From DAOVRD01 sp964521715 (GTDB lineage Bacteria > Planctomycetota > Brocadiia > SM23-32): a stretch of DNA of 23,304 nucleotides. Numbering within the stretch: position 1 is the stretch's first letter; every line of letters starts with the position of its first letter. The stretch is taken from contig CAZFSS010000042.1 of assembly GCA_964521715.1 (NCBI GenBank), positions 1-23,304 on the forward strand, written 5' to 3'. Positions 1-7,724 of this stretch are shown here, one piece after another. The position numbers and the translations under genes are program-made. The notes under the pieces are model-generated. The model worked only from the letters and a program-made list of their open reading frames with translations, did no database searches and was not told the origin of the DNA.

Positions 1-50
1 GCGACAAGGGCTACTGGTTTCGCCCTGAACTTGTGAACATGACAAAGTAG
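1..50 (+). CDS. C-terminal end of an unidentified protein (partial)
   Basis: Reading from base 3, the first 48 bases give DKGYWFRPELVNMTK and then a TAG stop at 48-50. The string looks like real protein (aromatic-rich, no rare residues) and is followed by a non-coding gap of about 130 bases before the next ribosome binding site. Only 15 residues are visible, so no family can be assigned. The rest lies outside the window to the left. The bases from 51 to 178 hold no gene that I can see. Confidence 0.4.
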   Translation, partial: DKGYWFRPELVNMTK

Positions 51-178
51 CACTAAGCCGGTTTTCCGTCTTTCTATGGTTCTCCTTTGGACTGGCTTGG
101 GGCCGAATGTCGTGATGGACGGCGCGGAGCAGGCCGGGCAGTTGGGCGTCTAGCTTGCCCAAGGGGAGGTGTTTTCGA

Positions 179-493
179 ATGAGCGGAAGGGGCTGCCAAT
201 CCGGCATGTTGCCCTGCGGTTACCTGTGGCGAGTCCTTTCTTGCGGGCTGATCGCGATGGCTGCCGGATGTAGCTGCAGGACAAGCGAAGAGGAGCTGGC
301 CAAACATCTCAGACTTGAGCTGACGGCGAAGGAGGGCTTGAAGTCTGACACCGTTGAGTTTGAGCTGCACTTCCTGAACACGGGAACGCGGACTCTGTGG
401 CCCCGGTCGGGCCGGAGCGGTCTCGTGCTCCGGGTCGACGGACGCGTGGCGGCGGCGCGCCTGCGAAGGATACAGGGCGCAGAGGCATTCTGA
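179..493 (+). CDS. small predicted lipoprotein, probably frameshifted (reading may continue to 632)
   Basis: An ATG at 179 follows a strong AGGGGAGG ribosome binding site (162-169), so it is preferred to the in-frame TTG at 155. The N-terminus has a hydrophobic stretch ending in LIAMAAGC, a good lipobox, so the product is predicted to be a lipid-anchored envelope protein. The part after the anchor (VEFELHFLNTGTRTLW, then LVLRVDGRV) resembles the beta-sandwich domains of small planctomycete-type lipoproteins. The frame stops early at 493. In another frame the DNA stays open to a TGA at 630-632 and reads FDALKHAFASAQHGG and later PTRPMVHLGRSAASGGWRV, which looks like the missing end of such a domain. 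That TGA overlaps the TTG start of the next gene (TTGA, 629-632), as in coupled genes. I infer one gene, 179-632, broken by an indel near 440-490. Function unknown. Confidence 0.55.
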   Translation: MSGRGCQSGMLPCGYLWRVLSCGLIAMAAGCSCRTSEEELAKHLRLELTAKEGLKSDTVEFELHFLNTGTRTLWPRSGRSGLVLRVDGRVAAARLRRIQGAEAF

Positions 494-628
494 ATTCGAT
501 GCACTCAAGCATGCCTTTGCGTCCGCTCAGCATGGGGGCGCTGTTGAACCAGCAGAGGCACTCCAGCCGACTCGGCCCATGGTGCACCTGGGAAGGTCGG
601 CGGCGTCTGGCGGGTGGAGGGTTTGCAA

Positions 629-1165
629 TTGACGGGCAGAGCCAAGTTCCTGACAGTGGTTGTGGTAGCGTTCGTGGTTGTGGCAGTGCTTATCGTAGCG
701 GTGCTGTGGTCTGCGCATTCGGTTAAGCGGCAAAGCGGATCCAGTCCGCCAGGCCCGTACTATGCGGACGTCTCTGAGCTCCTGGCGATCTACTCGGCTG
801 ACAGCTCAAAGCTCGTCGCGAACCTTTCGAGTGATCGCCCGATCATCGTTATGGAGTCTCTCGGCACCTTGGAGAGGAGGAAGGATCCTGCAGGGCAGGA
901 CAAGGCTCGCGAACTGCTTCATGATGAAGACGACTATGTATGGTTCAACGCGGCGCTCTACTTGGCCTCTCTTGGCGACAGAGAGACAATACCCTATCTC
1001 ATCAAGGGATTGCAGCATCCAGCCTCGCGATCCAGAGGAGAGGTAGCTTCCTATCTTGAATCCCTCACGCAACAGCGCTTCGGCAGGAACCAGGAGCTAT
1101 GGATCGCCTGGTGGCAGGAGCAGCACCCGGACTCTGACTTCGACTTCTCATACGCTCGCCAGTGA
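629..1165 (+). CDS. membrane-anchored HEAT-repeat protein
   Basis: The best start is TTG at 629, about 8 nt after GGTGGAGG (613-620); an in-frame GTG at 614 is inside that binding site. The 178-residue product starts with one long hydrophobic helix (about residues 7-28, mostly V/A/I/L), suggesting a single membrane anchor with the rest outside. The C-terminal half has alpha-helical HEAT/PBS-like repeats: VMESLGTLERR, then DDYVWFNAALYLASLGDRETIPYLIKGL, each pairing two helices with the usual A-L-x-L-x-x-L spacing and a conserved D between them. The ending (FGRNQELWIAWWQEQHP) is a pattern I associate with planctomycete HEAT proteins. Such repeats bind proteins; no enzymatic motif is present. 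GC content is visibly lower than in the genes from 1.2 kb onward. It is probably co-transcribed with the preceding lipoprotein gene. Confidence 0.7.
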   Translation: MTGRAKFLTVVVVAFVVVAVLIVAVLWSAHSVKRQSGSSPPGPYYADVSELLAIYSADSSKLVANLSSDRPIIVMESLGTLERRKDPAGQDKARELLHDEDDYVWFNAALYLASLGDRETIPYLIKGLQHPASRSRGEVASYLESLTQQRFGRNQELWIAWWQEQHPDSDFDFSYARQ

Positions 1166-1231
1166 AGTGCTGCCCCAGCGGAGCACGAGTAAGCCTGGCT
1201 GCTGGCGACCTGTAACGGGATTCAGTGCCGT

Positions 1232-2074
1232 CTACGGCAGGCCCGTGCCGAGGATCCACTTGACCACGTCGCACTGGCGGTCGACGCGTCCCTCGACGGT
1301 GAACTCGTCGAGCCGCTCGACGCCCGGCTTCTCCGCCGCCGATTCGGCGTCCTGCGCCGAGCGCATGCGGATGGTGACCGTCATCGGCACCGACGGCTTG
1401 TAGGGCGCGGGCGGGCCGGTGCGGAGCTTCTCGACGGCCTCGGCGACCTTCTGCGCGGTGAGCCGGCGCGCCGCCGCGGGATCGAGCCCCGAGCAGAGAT
1501 CGTGGGTCTCGAAGCGCTTGACGCACGCCGTCACGATGCCGGGGAACTGGCACTCGGCCTCCCGGCAGGCCGCCTCGTCGCCCTGCATCATGACCGTCGG
1601 GACGTCCCAGTAGCCGGCGAAGCACGCCTCAATGCCCATCTCGCCGATGCTCTGGCCGTTGACCCGAAAGTCGGCCCACTGGAGCGTCCACGTGTGGGGC
1701 AGGAAGGCCCCCTCCGTGCCGGCCTTGGCGTGGTGGCCGGGCACCATGAAGCCGTCGACCGTCTCGTCCAGCCCCGGCAGCCAGCGGAACTGGCCGTCCT
1801 GGTATCCCCTGGAGCGTTGCAGGTAGGTGATGCGCGGGTCGGACAGCATCCGTTCCAGCACGATGTTGCCCCCGCCGTGGTGGGTGTCGCAGACGATCAG
1901 CTCGTCCACGCCGGCTTCGAGCGCGGCGGCAGCGGCGGAGTTGACGTCCGCCATGAGCAGGTCGCGGCCCTGCTGGCCTACCTCCTCCGGGACGCCCTCC
2001 TCCCAGTACCAGACCTGCTCGCGCCTGAAGATTCCGCCGACGCCTTCCATGTCCCAGAGCATGAATACCTTCAC
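1232..2074 (-). CDS. dppA: M55 family D-aminopeptidase (DppA-like)
   Basis: A 280-residue cytoplasmic zinc peptidase of family M55, whose type member (Bacillus DppA) hydrolyses D-Ala-D-Ala and other D-amino acid peptides, linking it to peptidoglycan turnover. The family's metal ligands are visible in order: D8 and E10 in WDMEGVGG, H65 in CDTHHGG, H115 in GHHAKAGTEG and E145 in GEMGIEA, with the proposed catalytic histidine H127 in LPHTW. Length is normal (DppA is about 270 residues). The start is GTG at 2074, six bases after GGAAAGGAAGGG; an upstream in-frame start at 2128 would add 18 residues that do not resemble the family. It is the last gene of the leftward operon, about 94 bases after the propeller gene, and converges with the HEAT gene. 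Substrate preference cannot be read from sequence. Confidence 0.9.
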   Translation of the reverse strand: MKVFMLWDMEGVGGIFRREQVWYWEEGVPEEVGQQGRDLLMADVNSAAAAALEAGVDELIVCDTHHGGGNIVLERMLSDPRITYLQRSRGYQDGQFRWLPGLDETVDGFMVPGHHAKAGTEGAFLPHTWTLQWADFRVNGQSIGEMGIEACFAGYWDVPTVMMQGDEAACREAECQFPGIVTACVKRFETHDLCSGLDPAAARRLTAQKVAEAVEKLRTGPPAPYKPSVPMTVTIRMRSAQDAESAAEKPGVERLDEFTVEGRVDRQCDVVKWILGTGLP

Positions 2075-2120
2075 GAGACGCCCTTCCTTTCCGTTTCTTG
2101 CGGCCTTGGGGGACGCGCGC

Positions 2121-2168
2121 CCCGCCATGCGGCGGGCAAGCGCTGCTCGGGCACGGCCCGCCGTGCCC
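2121..2168 (-). other. two GC-rich hairpins between the propeller gene and the M55 gene
   Basis: Directly after the stop codon of the propeller gene the leftward transcript can form a perfect 8-bp stem (GGGCACGG 2149-2156 against CCGTGCCC 2161-2168) with a 4-nt loop. A second stem follows (CCCGCC 2121-2126 against GGCGGG 2131-2136), also with a 4-nt loop. Neither is followed by a U-tract, so these are not canonical intrinsic terminators. They may stabilise or process the upstream message, or lower read-through into the M55 gene. Confidence 0.4.
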
Positions 2169-3761
2169 CTACGGGAGCGGCTGCCACGGTTCGGCGTCGG
2201 GGGTCGGGCCCTGCCGGGCCGCCGGCGTGGCGCCCGTGACGGGCAGGCCGACCGTCGTCCACTTCCCGGCGCGGAGCCTTCCCGCGATCTGCTCCCCCCG
2301 CAGGGGGACCGGTCCCTTCACCAGTTCGGGGATCTGGTAGAGCTTGATGAACGATTCGTAGAACTCGGGATCCTTCTGCGGCAGCACGAAGGGCTTGTGG
2401 ACCGTGCCGTCGCGGCCGACGTAGCAGAAGTAAGGCCGCAGGAACAGGCCGTCCCCGGCCTTGCTGCTGAAGACGAACCAGCGGCCGTCGCTCGACCAGG
2501 AGTGCCACGACTCGCTGCGATCGCTGTTGCACGGCATTCGTTCGTATCTCCCCGTGGCGAGGTCGACCATGTAGAGGTCCGCATCGGGCTGAAGCGTCGG
2601 GAAGCTGCTGTACTTCGACATGCAGACGATCATGGAGCGGCCGTCGGGGGACGGCCTGGGCTGCGTGATGCTCAGGCCGGTGTCCCGCGCCAGCAGGACC
2701 GGCTCCACTTCGCCCCAGGCGCCGGTGTCGATGTCGTAGCCGATGCGCATCAGGTCGCAGACGGCCCCGTCGTAGTGGGCGGGGGGCACTTCGTCGGCAT
2801 CCTGCCAGGGCGTCGGCGAGCTGGAGAAGTAGAGATGTCGTCCGTCTGCGGACCAGGCGGGCCAGGATTCGAGCCGGTCGGGCCTGGCGATCGCCTTCGT
2901 GGAGGTGACCTTGTTCGAGTCAAGAAGGTAGAGGGCAACGTCGGACTTGAGGTCGATGCCTTCGCGCCCTTCGACGCGGGCCGTGTGGAAGAACTGGCGC
3001 ACGCGGTTGATGGAGAACGCGACCGCGCGCCCGCTGGGGTGCCAGGAGGCGAACGCGGCCAGGCCCGGGTCGATCTCGGTGCGCGTGTCCACCATCGAAA
3101 GCGTGCCGTCCTTCACCAGCAACATGCCGGCGCCATAGGACCGGCGGCCGCTGCGCATCTGGATGAGCATGCGGTCCGTGCCGTTGTTGAGGAAGGTGTG
3201 GCAGTTCACGCAGCCGTTGGCGAATGAATCGTTGTCCAGGATGACCGAGTCCGCGTAGTCCTCCAGGCAGCGCTGGCGGATCTGCATGTGCTCGTAATAA
3301 TTGTACATCACGTTGATCTGCCGGTAGACGAGGTAGGGGTCTATCGGGTCTTCGGCGACGGTGTTGCGGACCGGGTCGAAGCGGAGCCAGCGCCCGTCCG
3401 CGCCCCGCACGTAGACGTCGAAGTCGACCGATCCGCCGCGGTTCTCGCTCAGCAGCTTGCGCCAGGCGTCGAGCGGCACGCGGACGCCGGGTGCGCGGCT
3501 GAAGACCTCAATCTCATCGCCCCGCTCGCCGTGCACTTTGACGAGGTACGCCGTGCCCTGTTCTTCCACGATCAAGCCGGGGGCGGCGATGTTGGGAGGG
3601 AAGACCGTGTCCGAGTAGTCGGGCCGCATGCGGGGCGGCCTGTCCGCAAACGCGCAGTCCGCAATGCCGCGCGTGCTGCCTGCCAGCAGATGATGCAGGC
3701 CGGCCGCGGCCAGGGCCGCCAGCATAGCCAGAGCCGCCATGATGAAGTGGCGCCGTCTCAT
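2169..3761 (-). CDS. PD40/TolB-like beta-propeller with heme-c motif, copy 1
   Basis: A 530-residue envelope protein. The N-terminus (MRRRHFIMAALAMLAALAAAG) is a basic signal-anchor or signal peptide. An N-terminal domain of about 150 residues follows, then a single heme-c attachment motif CVNCH at residues 184-188 (DNA 3198-3212), then WD40-like (PD40) blades with the typical WSxDGR signatures: SWHPSGRAVAFS (239-250), WSADGRHLYFS (303-313), PSPDGRSM (370-377) and WSSDGRWFVFS (422-432). As I recall, homologues in Bacteroidota are annotated as TolB-like or cytochrome-type proteins, often beside DUF6057 proteins; their role is not established. Its ATG overlaps the stop of the DUF6057 gene by 4 nt (ATGA), implying translational coupling and probably a complex. 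It is a clear paralogue of the protein at 13662-15230, sharing IDPYLVYR, FFHTAR, SITQPR and GLPVTGATP. The cluster needs periplasmic cytochrome c maturation, which is not encoded here. Confidence 0.85.
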   Translation of the reverse strand: MRRRHFIMAALAMLAALAAAGLHHLLAGSTRGIADCAFADRPPRMRPDYSDTVFPPNIAAPGLIVEEQGTAYLVKVHGERGDEIEVFSRAPGVRVPLDAWRKLLSENRGGSVDFDVYVRGADGRWLRFDPVRNTVAEDPIDPYLVYRQINVMYNYYEHMQIRQRCLEDYADSVILDNDSFANGCVNCHTFLNNGTDRMLIQMRSGRRSYGAGMLLVKDGTLSMVDTRTEIDPGLAAFASWHPSGRAVAFSINRVRQFFHTARVEGREGIDLKSDVALYLLDSNKVTSTKAIARPDRLESWPAWSADGRHLYFSSSPTPWQDADEVPPAHYDGAVCDLMRIGYDIDTGAWGEVEPVLLARDTGLSITQPRPSPDGRSMIVCMSKYSSFPTLQPDADLYMVDLATGRYERMPCNSDRSESWHSWSSDGRWFVFSSKAGDGLFLRPYFCYVGRDGTVHKPFVLPQKDPEFYESFIKLYQIPELVKGPVPLRGEQIAGRLRAGKWTTVGLPVTGATPAARQGPTPDAEPWQPLP

Positions 3762-5686
3762 TGCGCTATCTCGGGGAGCCGCACGAAGTAGTAGTAAAAA
3801 TAGCTTCCGTCGTAGTCCTTGAGCACCTCGTCGATGGGTCTCCGGCTGCCGACCGCGTTCCGGGACAAGGCCTCACGCAATGCGTAGAACCGCTCCGTCG
3901 TCTCCCTGCTGATGCTGCGCCGGCCCAGGTCCACGGGCAGACCCGCGACCGTGCGGCAGAGGAGGATGGCCTCCTCGTAGTGCCTGGGGATGCGGTCATA
4001 GTCGAAGTCGTCGAGCCGGCCGATGTTGCCGGCGAAATCCCGGAGCCTGCCCAGCAGCATATAGTAGGCCATCAGGTACTCGAACGCCATGTGGTTGTGC
4101 CTGTTCTGCTCGAGCAGGCGAACGAGCATCTGCTCCGGGCCCTGCCAACCGGCCGTGTCTTCCTGGATCCTGAGCGCACGGAGGCGCTGCATCTCCGGGT
4201 CGTCCGAGAGCAGCGGATCCTCGTCCATCTTGCCGAGGAGCTCGCGCACGAACCGACCGTGCACGGGGTCGTGGCTCATCGCCCCCAGAAGGATGCGGGC
4301 CGCCCGGCTCTCGCCCTTGGCGAGGCGGATGAGCGCGACGCGCTTGAGGAGGCGGGGATGGTCGCCCATGAACTCCATCGCCTCGTAAGCCACGTGCTCC
4401 GACTCGTTGATGCAGCCCAGGTCGAACACGATGTCGCTCAGCTTGACCCACGCGCGATGTCTCAGCAGCAGGCTGGGAAGCGCCTTGCTGCCGAGGAGCA
4501 GGCCGAGGGGGTGCTGCGGATATGAGAACATCTCGTCCGGCATGCGGCCCAAGTGATAGAGCGCCCTGTTAACGTCGCTGTTCGTGAAGAACTGGTAGCT
4601 CTCGGGGGGCAGCGCCCGGGCGCTCTCGAGTACCTCCCGCCACATGCCTTGGCTGGCGCAGTAGTCGGCCGAGACGACCGTCCGCAGCGTCCCGTCGAAT
4701 GCGAAGCGGACTGTCGCCGCGACCAGCGCAGCGAAGACGACGAGCTCGCCTGCCCGCAGCGCGGCGCGCAGGCGGGTGCGGCCGCCGCGCGTCGGCGGCG
4801 CTGCGCCCTCGGCGGCGGCCTCCGTCCGTCCGCGCAACCATGGCCAGACCGCCACGCCGGCCGGCGCGACGAGGAAGCACAGGAACAGCGCCGTGCCGAG
4901 CACGCGTTGCGGCAGTTCGAACCGCGCGCGGAACGGCAGCAGGCGGCCATAGGCTTCCGCCAGGCTGATCAGGAAGAGCTGCGCCCCGGCCAGATACGGC
5001 AGGGCCGCGCCGCAGGCCAGGCAGAACAGGCCCGCTGCGTAGCGCCGCTCCATCATGAGCTCGAGCATCCCGCATAGGAGCGCGAGGACGAGGTACGCGC
5101 CGCCCGCCGCGTAGTAGAGGGGGAGCGAGAGGAGGGCGAAGGCGATCGCACGCGCCGCCGTTGCACGCCGCGCCACGCGGATGTAAAGGCAAACGCACAA
5201 GAGCGCCAGGGCGAGCGCCAGTGTGCCGGCCAGGGGGTCGTAGTAGAGGCCGTAGAGCGCCGCCACGCAGAGGGCCGGCACGAGGTGCAGCACGCGCAGT
5301 CGCGAGGCGCCGAACGCTCGCAGGATCACGAACGCTGCAAGGCACAGAACGGCGGTGACGAGTGTGATGATCGCCGCCCCGAGCCACGCGTACTGGTAGA
5401 ACTGCGCCAGGAAAGCCGCCGCGCACTCGACCGGCCCGCCCGGATAGAGAAGGAACCGGCTGAGGAAGGGCGCGCTGAACGAAAAGACCGGTATGCCCAG
5501 GTCGATGTTCACCCGCACCCAGTAGGTGTGGTAGACGAGGGTGGGGTCGATGCGCAGCCACACGTAGAGGAAGAAGGCCACGGCCGTCGCGGCCCACACG
5601 ATAGGCCACGTGGGCCTCGCGCCGGAGCTCGGGCGGGCCTCCTTGGGGGACGGCGCGCTGGGCGTGTCGTTGCTTGCGGTGGTCAT
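3758..5686 (-). CDS. DUF6057-type polytopic membrane protein, copy 1
   Basis: A 642-residue protein of two halves. Residues 1 to about 330 hold roughly nine or ten hydrophobic helices (first one about 27-45, WPIVWAATAVAFFLYVWL), with a conserved loop after the first helix containing LxYPGGPVE. The C-terminal 300 residues are soluble and alpha-helical, TPR-like, with NESEHVAYEAMEFMGDHPRLL, NRHNHMAFEYLMAYYML and DDFDYDRIPRHYEEAILL, ending in an aromatic YFYYYF patch. The start is ATG at 5686 (MTTASNDT); the open frame runs further upstream, but that part is Arg/Pro-rich shadow sequence lying over the radical SAM gene. The ribosome binding site is weak, so translation may depend on upstream ribosomes; the gap to the radical SAM gene is 101 nt. 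The stop overlaps the ATG of the propeller gene. I assign DUF6057 from memory of the family in Bacteroidota. Biochemical role unknown. Confidence 0.8.
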   Translation of the reverse strand: MTTASNDTPSAPSPKEARPSSGARPTWPIVWAATAVAFFLYVWLRIDPTLVYHTYWVRVNIDLGIPVFSFSAPFLSRFLLYPGGPVECAAAFLAQFYQYAWLGAAIITLVTAVLCLAAFVILRAFGASRLRVLHLVPALCVAALYGLYYDPLAGTLALALALLCVCLYIRVARRATAARAIAFALLSLPLYYAAGGAYLVLALLCGMLELMMERRYAAGLFCLACGAALPYLAGAQLFLISLAEAYGRLLPFRARFELPQRVLGTALFLCFLVAPAGVAVWPWLRGRTEAAAEGAAPPTRGGRTRLRAALRAGELVVFAALVAATVRFAFDGTLRTVVSADYCASQGMWREVLESARALPPESYQFFTNSDVNRALYHLGRMPDEMFSYPQHPLGLLLGSKALPSLLLRHRAWVKLSDIVFDLGCINESEHVAYEAMEFMGDHPRLLKRVALIRLAKGESRAARILLGAMSHDPVHGRFVRELLGKMDEDPLLSDDPEMQRLRALRIQEDTAGWQGPEQMLVRLLEQNRHNHMAFEYLMAYYMLLGRLRDFAGNIGRLDDFDYDRIPRHYEEAILLCRTVAGLPVDLGRRSISRETTERFYALREALSRNAVGSRRPIDEVLKDYDGSYFYYYFVRLPEIAQ

Positions 5687-5787
5687 GGCGGCGGTGCGGG
5701 GACCTCGGCAGACAGCTGCCCTGCGATGGTACCCGATGGGCCGGAGCGCGGCAAATGGCCGACCGCCGTGCGGCTGCGGCGGCCCGG

Positions 5788-7281
5788 TCAGGAGGCGGCG
5801 CCCTTCATCTGCCTCAGGATGTCCCAGTAGGCGCCGCGGGCGCCGTTCGCGATGGCGTCGATGAGGGGCAGGTTGTCGTTGTAGTTGTAGTTGTCGGCAG
5901 TCTGCTCGGCGACTGGCTCGAAGAAGCGCTCGTCGCCGCCGATCGCGTCCACGACCAGTTGGGCCGGGCTCTCGCCGAGCTCGCAGCTTATGTAGAAGGT
6001 GGGCTCTAGCAGTTGGGCGGCCAGATCCTCTTTCGAGCAGATCCCCTCCAGGGACGGAATGCGTCGCCGGCGGACGTGGGGATTGGCGGCCAGGTCGCCC
6101 TCCGCGGCCAGCCTCCGGGTGAGGGGCGTGCCGGGATAGAGCCGCACGCCAAGCGCTGCCCCCACGCAGTCGGGGCCGGCCTGCTTCATGGCCTCGATTG
6201 TCTCGCGCAGCGTCGCCTCCGTCTCGCCCGGACCGCCCAGGAGCAGGTCGATCATCACCCGGATCCCGTGCCGGCGGCATAGCTCGATGGCGGCGAAGAT
6301 GTCCTGCTTCGTGTGCCGCCTCCCGTAGGTGCAGAGCATCCCGGCGTTGGCGCTGTCCGCGCCGAAGTTCACGCCGACGCAGCCCGCCTGGCGCATGGCG
6401 CCCGCCAGTTCGTCTGAGAACGGCGTCACGGCGGAGTAGGTGTACCACCTGACGCGCTCCGCAAGCCGGCGCCGGATCAGCTCGCGGCAGACTGCCAGGG
6501 CGTGATCGGGCGGCACGTTGAACTCGCTGTCGCACAGGTGCAGCACGTCGATCCCGCGGCGCGCCAGTCCTTCCACTTCGTCCGCCACCTCGGCCGGCTT
6601 GCGGGTGCGCACGCAGGCGCCCTTGATGACGGGGTCCGCGCAGTAGGTGCAGGCGCAGTCGCATCCGCGCTTGGTCTCGACGCCCGCCTGGCCGCCCTCG
6701 CGGAAGTAGCGCGGGTTGTCCACGACGTCGCGCGAGCAGGGCAGCGCCAGGTCCTGCGCGTAACGCGGCGGGTTGCCCCGCCATTCTTGACGGCCGTGCC
6801 CCCTCGGGCGCCAGACGAGCCCGGGCACCTCGTCGAGCCCGTCGCCGCCCTCCAACGCCCGGAGGAGCCGGGGGACGGCGTCCTCTCCTTCGCCGCGGAC
6901 GCCGAACTCGCATCCGCACGCCTCCAGGATCGGCTCGGGGAAAACCGAGAGCCCCGCGCCGCCGAGCACGATCGGCGCCTGCGTCAGGCCGCGGATGATG
7001 CCGACGATCTCGACCAGGCGGGGCACGAAGGACGCTCCGCTCGGCCAGAAGCAGTCGTCCGAGTTCCTGAAGGTGACCGCCACCAGGCGCGGCTCGGCGG
7101 CCCGGAGCGCGCGCGCCAGCGCGACGGACGCCTCGTCGGCGAAGCTCAGGTCCGCAAGCTCCACCTCGCAGCCGGCCGCTACGAGCGCGCCGCCGATGTA
7201 GTCGAGGGCAATGGGCGCGATGCGCGGCCTCATCTCGTTCGTGTTGACGAGGACGACGGTGTTGCTGCCGATCGCGGGCAC
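5788..7281 (-). CDS. B12-binding-type radical SAM protein
   Basis: A 497-residue enzyme with the class architecture of cobalamin-type radical SAM proteins. An N-terminal Rossmann-like domain (residues 8-145) ends in GVRGEGEDAVPRLL, the typical GEGE segment. The radical SAM TIM barrel has the cluster motif CDCACTYC (C207, C211, C214, the canonical CX3CX2C). Later landmarks are LHLCDSEFNV, GVNFGADSAN and LLLGGPGETEATL. The N-terminal domain lacks an obvious DxHxxG cobalamin-ligating motif, which is common in this class. It should cleave S-adenosylmethionine reductively; the substrate is unknown (members methylate, cyclise or modify lipids and small molecules). The start is uncertain: GTG at 7281 overlaps a GGAAGGAGG binding site, and the codon best spaced from it (7272) is ATC. 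It lies 35 nt downstream of the CMD-family gene and upstream of the DUF6057/propeller pair. Confidence 0.85.
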   Translation of the reverse strand: MPAIGSNTVVLVNTNEMRPRIAPIALDYIGGALVAAGCEVELADLSFADEASVALARALRAAEPRLVAVTFRNSDDCFWPSGASFVPRLVEIVGIIRGLTQAPIVLGGAGLSVFPEPILEACGCEFGVRGEGEDAVPRLLRALEGGDGLDEVPGLVWRPRGHGRQEWRGNPPRYAQDLALPCSRDVVDNPRYFREGGQAGVETKRGCDCACTYCADPVIKGACVRTRKPAEVADEVEGLARRGIDVLHLCDSEFNVPPDHALAVCRELIRRRLAERVRWYTYSAVTPFSDELAGAMRQAGCVGVNFGADSANAGMLCTYGRRHTKQDIFAAIELCRRHGIRVMIDLLLGGPGETEATLRETIEAMKQAGPDCVGAALGVRLYPGTPLTRRLAAEGDLAANPHVRRRRIPSLEGICSKEDLAAQLLEPTFYISCELGESPAQLVVDAIGGDERFFEPVAEQTADNYNYNDNLPLIDAIANGARGAYWDILRQMKGAAS

Positions 7282-7316
7282 CTCCTTCCGCGGGCAGGGC
7301 GCGGCCGTCCCGGCGC

Positions 7317-7613
7317 TCAGCTCCGGAACGCGTGCGTGCCGGTCACCAGGCCCGGCATGCCGGCGCAGACGAAGGCCATCCGCACGGTCTCGGCTATCTC
7401 CTGTTCGGTGGCGCCCTGCGCGCGGGCCCTCTGGGCGATGGCCCTCACGCCGTCGGCATGGCCGAGTATGGCGTCCCCCAGCATGCTCATCAACGTCTTG
7501 ACCTTTGCGGACAGTGCGCCGTCCTCACCTGCGAACTGCTGGATCGAGTTCATGTGCCCCAGCATCTCGGGGTCGTTCTTCTCCAGCGCCTCGACGAAGA
7601 AAGGTTTGGCCAT
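7317..7613 (-). CDS. carboxymuconolactone decarboxylase (AhpD-like) family protein
   Basis: A 98-residue, single-domain all-helical protein. It matches the CMD fold signature: AKVKTLMSMLGDAILGHADGVRAIAQRARAQGATEQEIAETVRMAFVCAGMPGL, in which the GH..GVR helix and the GATEQEIAE turn are characteristic. The redox CxxC of peroxidase-active AhpD proteins is absent: the equivalent site is GHADG, and the only cysteine is C83. Thiol peroxidase activity is therefore unlikely; a decarboxylase-like or structural role is open. The start is ATG at 7613, seven bases after GGAGGAGGG; an in-frame ATG at 7667 lies upstream, in the promoter region. It is the first gene of the leftward operon. Confidence 0.85.
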   Translation of the reverse strand: MAKPFFVEALEKNDPEMLGHMNSIQQFAGEDGALSAKVKTLMSMLGDAILGHADGVRAIAQRARAQGATEQEIAETVRMAFVCAGMPGLVTGTHAFRS

Positions 7614-7650
7614 GGCTCCCTCCTCCCGCCAATGTCGGTTACACGTCCCT

Positions 7651-7688
7651 CTGGCGCAATGATACACCCCGCATCCTGGTTGCGCCAG
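7651..7688. promoter_or_regulatory. perfect 9-bp inverted repeat, candidate operator
   Basis: CTGGCGCAA (7651-7659) is repeated exactly in inverse as TTGCGCCAG (7680-7688), with 20 bp between the arms. Arm centres are 29 bp apart, close to three helical turns, so a dimeric or tetrameric regulator could bind one face. The left arm touches a leftward -10-like box (7659-7664), and the right arm sits where its -35 would be. It may control the CMD operon alone or both divergent units. A long-loop RNA hairpin is an alternative. Confidence 0.4.
7659..7664 (-). promoter_or_regulatory. probable -10 box for the CMD-radical SAM-DUF6057 operon
   Basis: On the minus strand TATCAT matches the sigma70 -10 consensus at five of six positions and lies 46 bases upstream of the CMD start codon. 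No good -35 is visible 16-18 bp upstream (the hexamer there is TGGCGC, within the inverted repeat). The promoter may therefore need an activator. Transcription would start near 7652. Confidence 0.4.
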
Positions 7689-7724
7689 CCCGCATGCTCC
7701 TTCCGGGTGCAGGGCGACTGGCCT

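Noticed and set aside
1827..3227. Rightward open frame of 466 codons across the M55 and propeller genes
   Set aside because: It is antisense to two genes with recognisable domains and has no motifs of its own.
5687..6919. Upstream extension of the first DUF6057 gene by about 400 codons
   Set aside because: The extra part is Arg/Gly/Pro-rich and overlaps the well-supported radical SAM gene in another frame of the same strand; the real protein starts at 5686.
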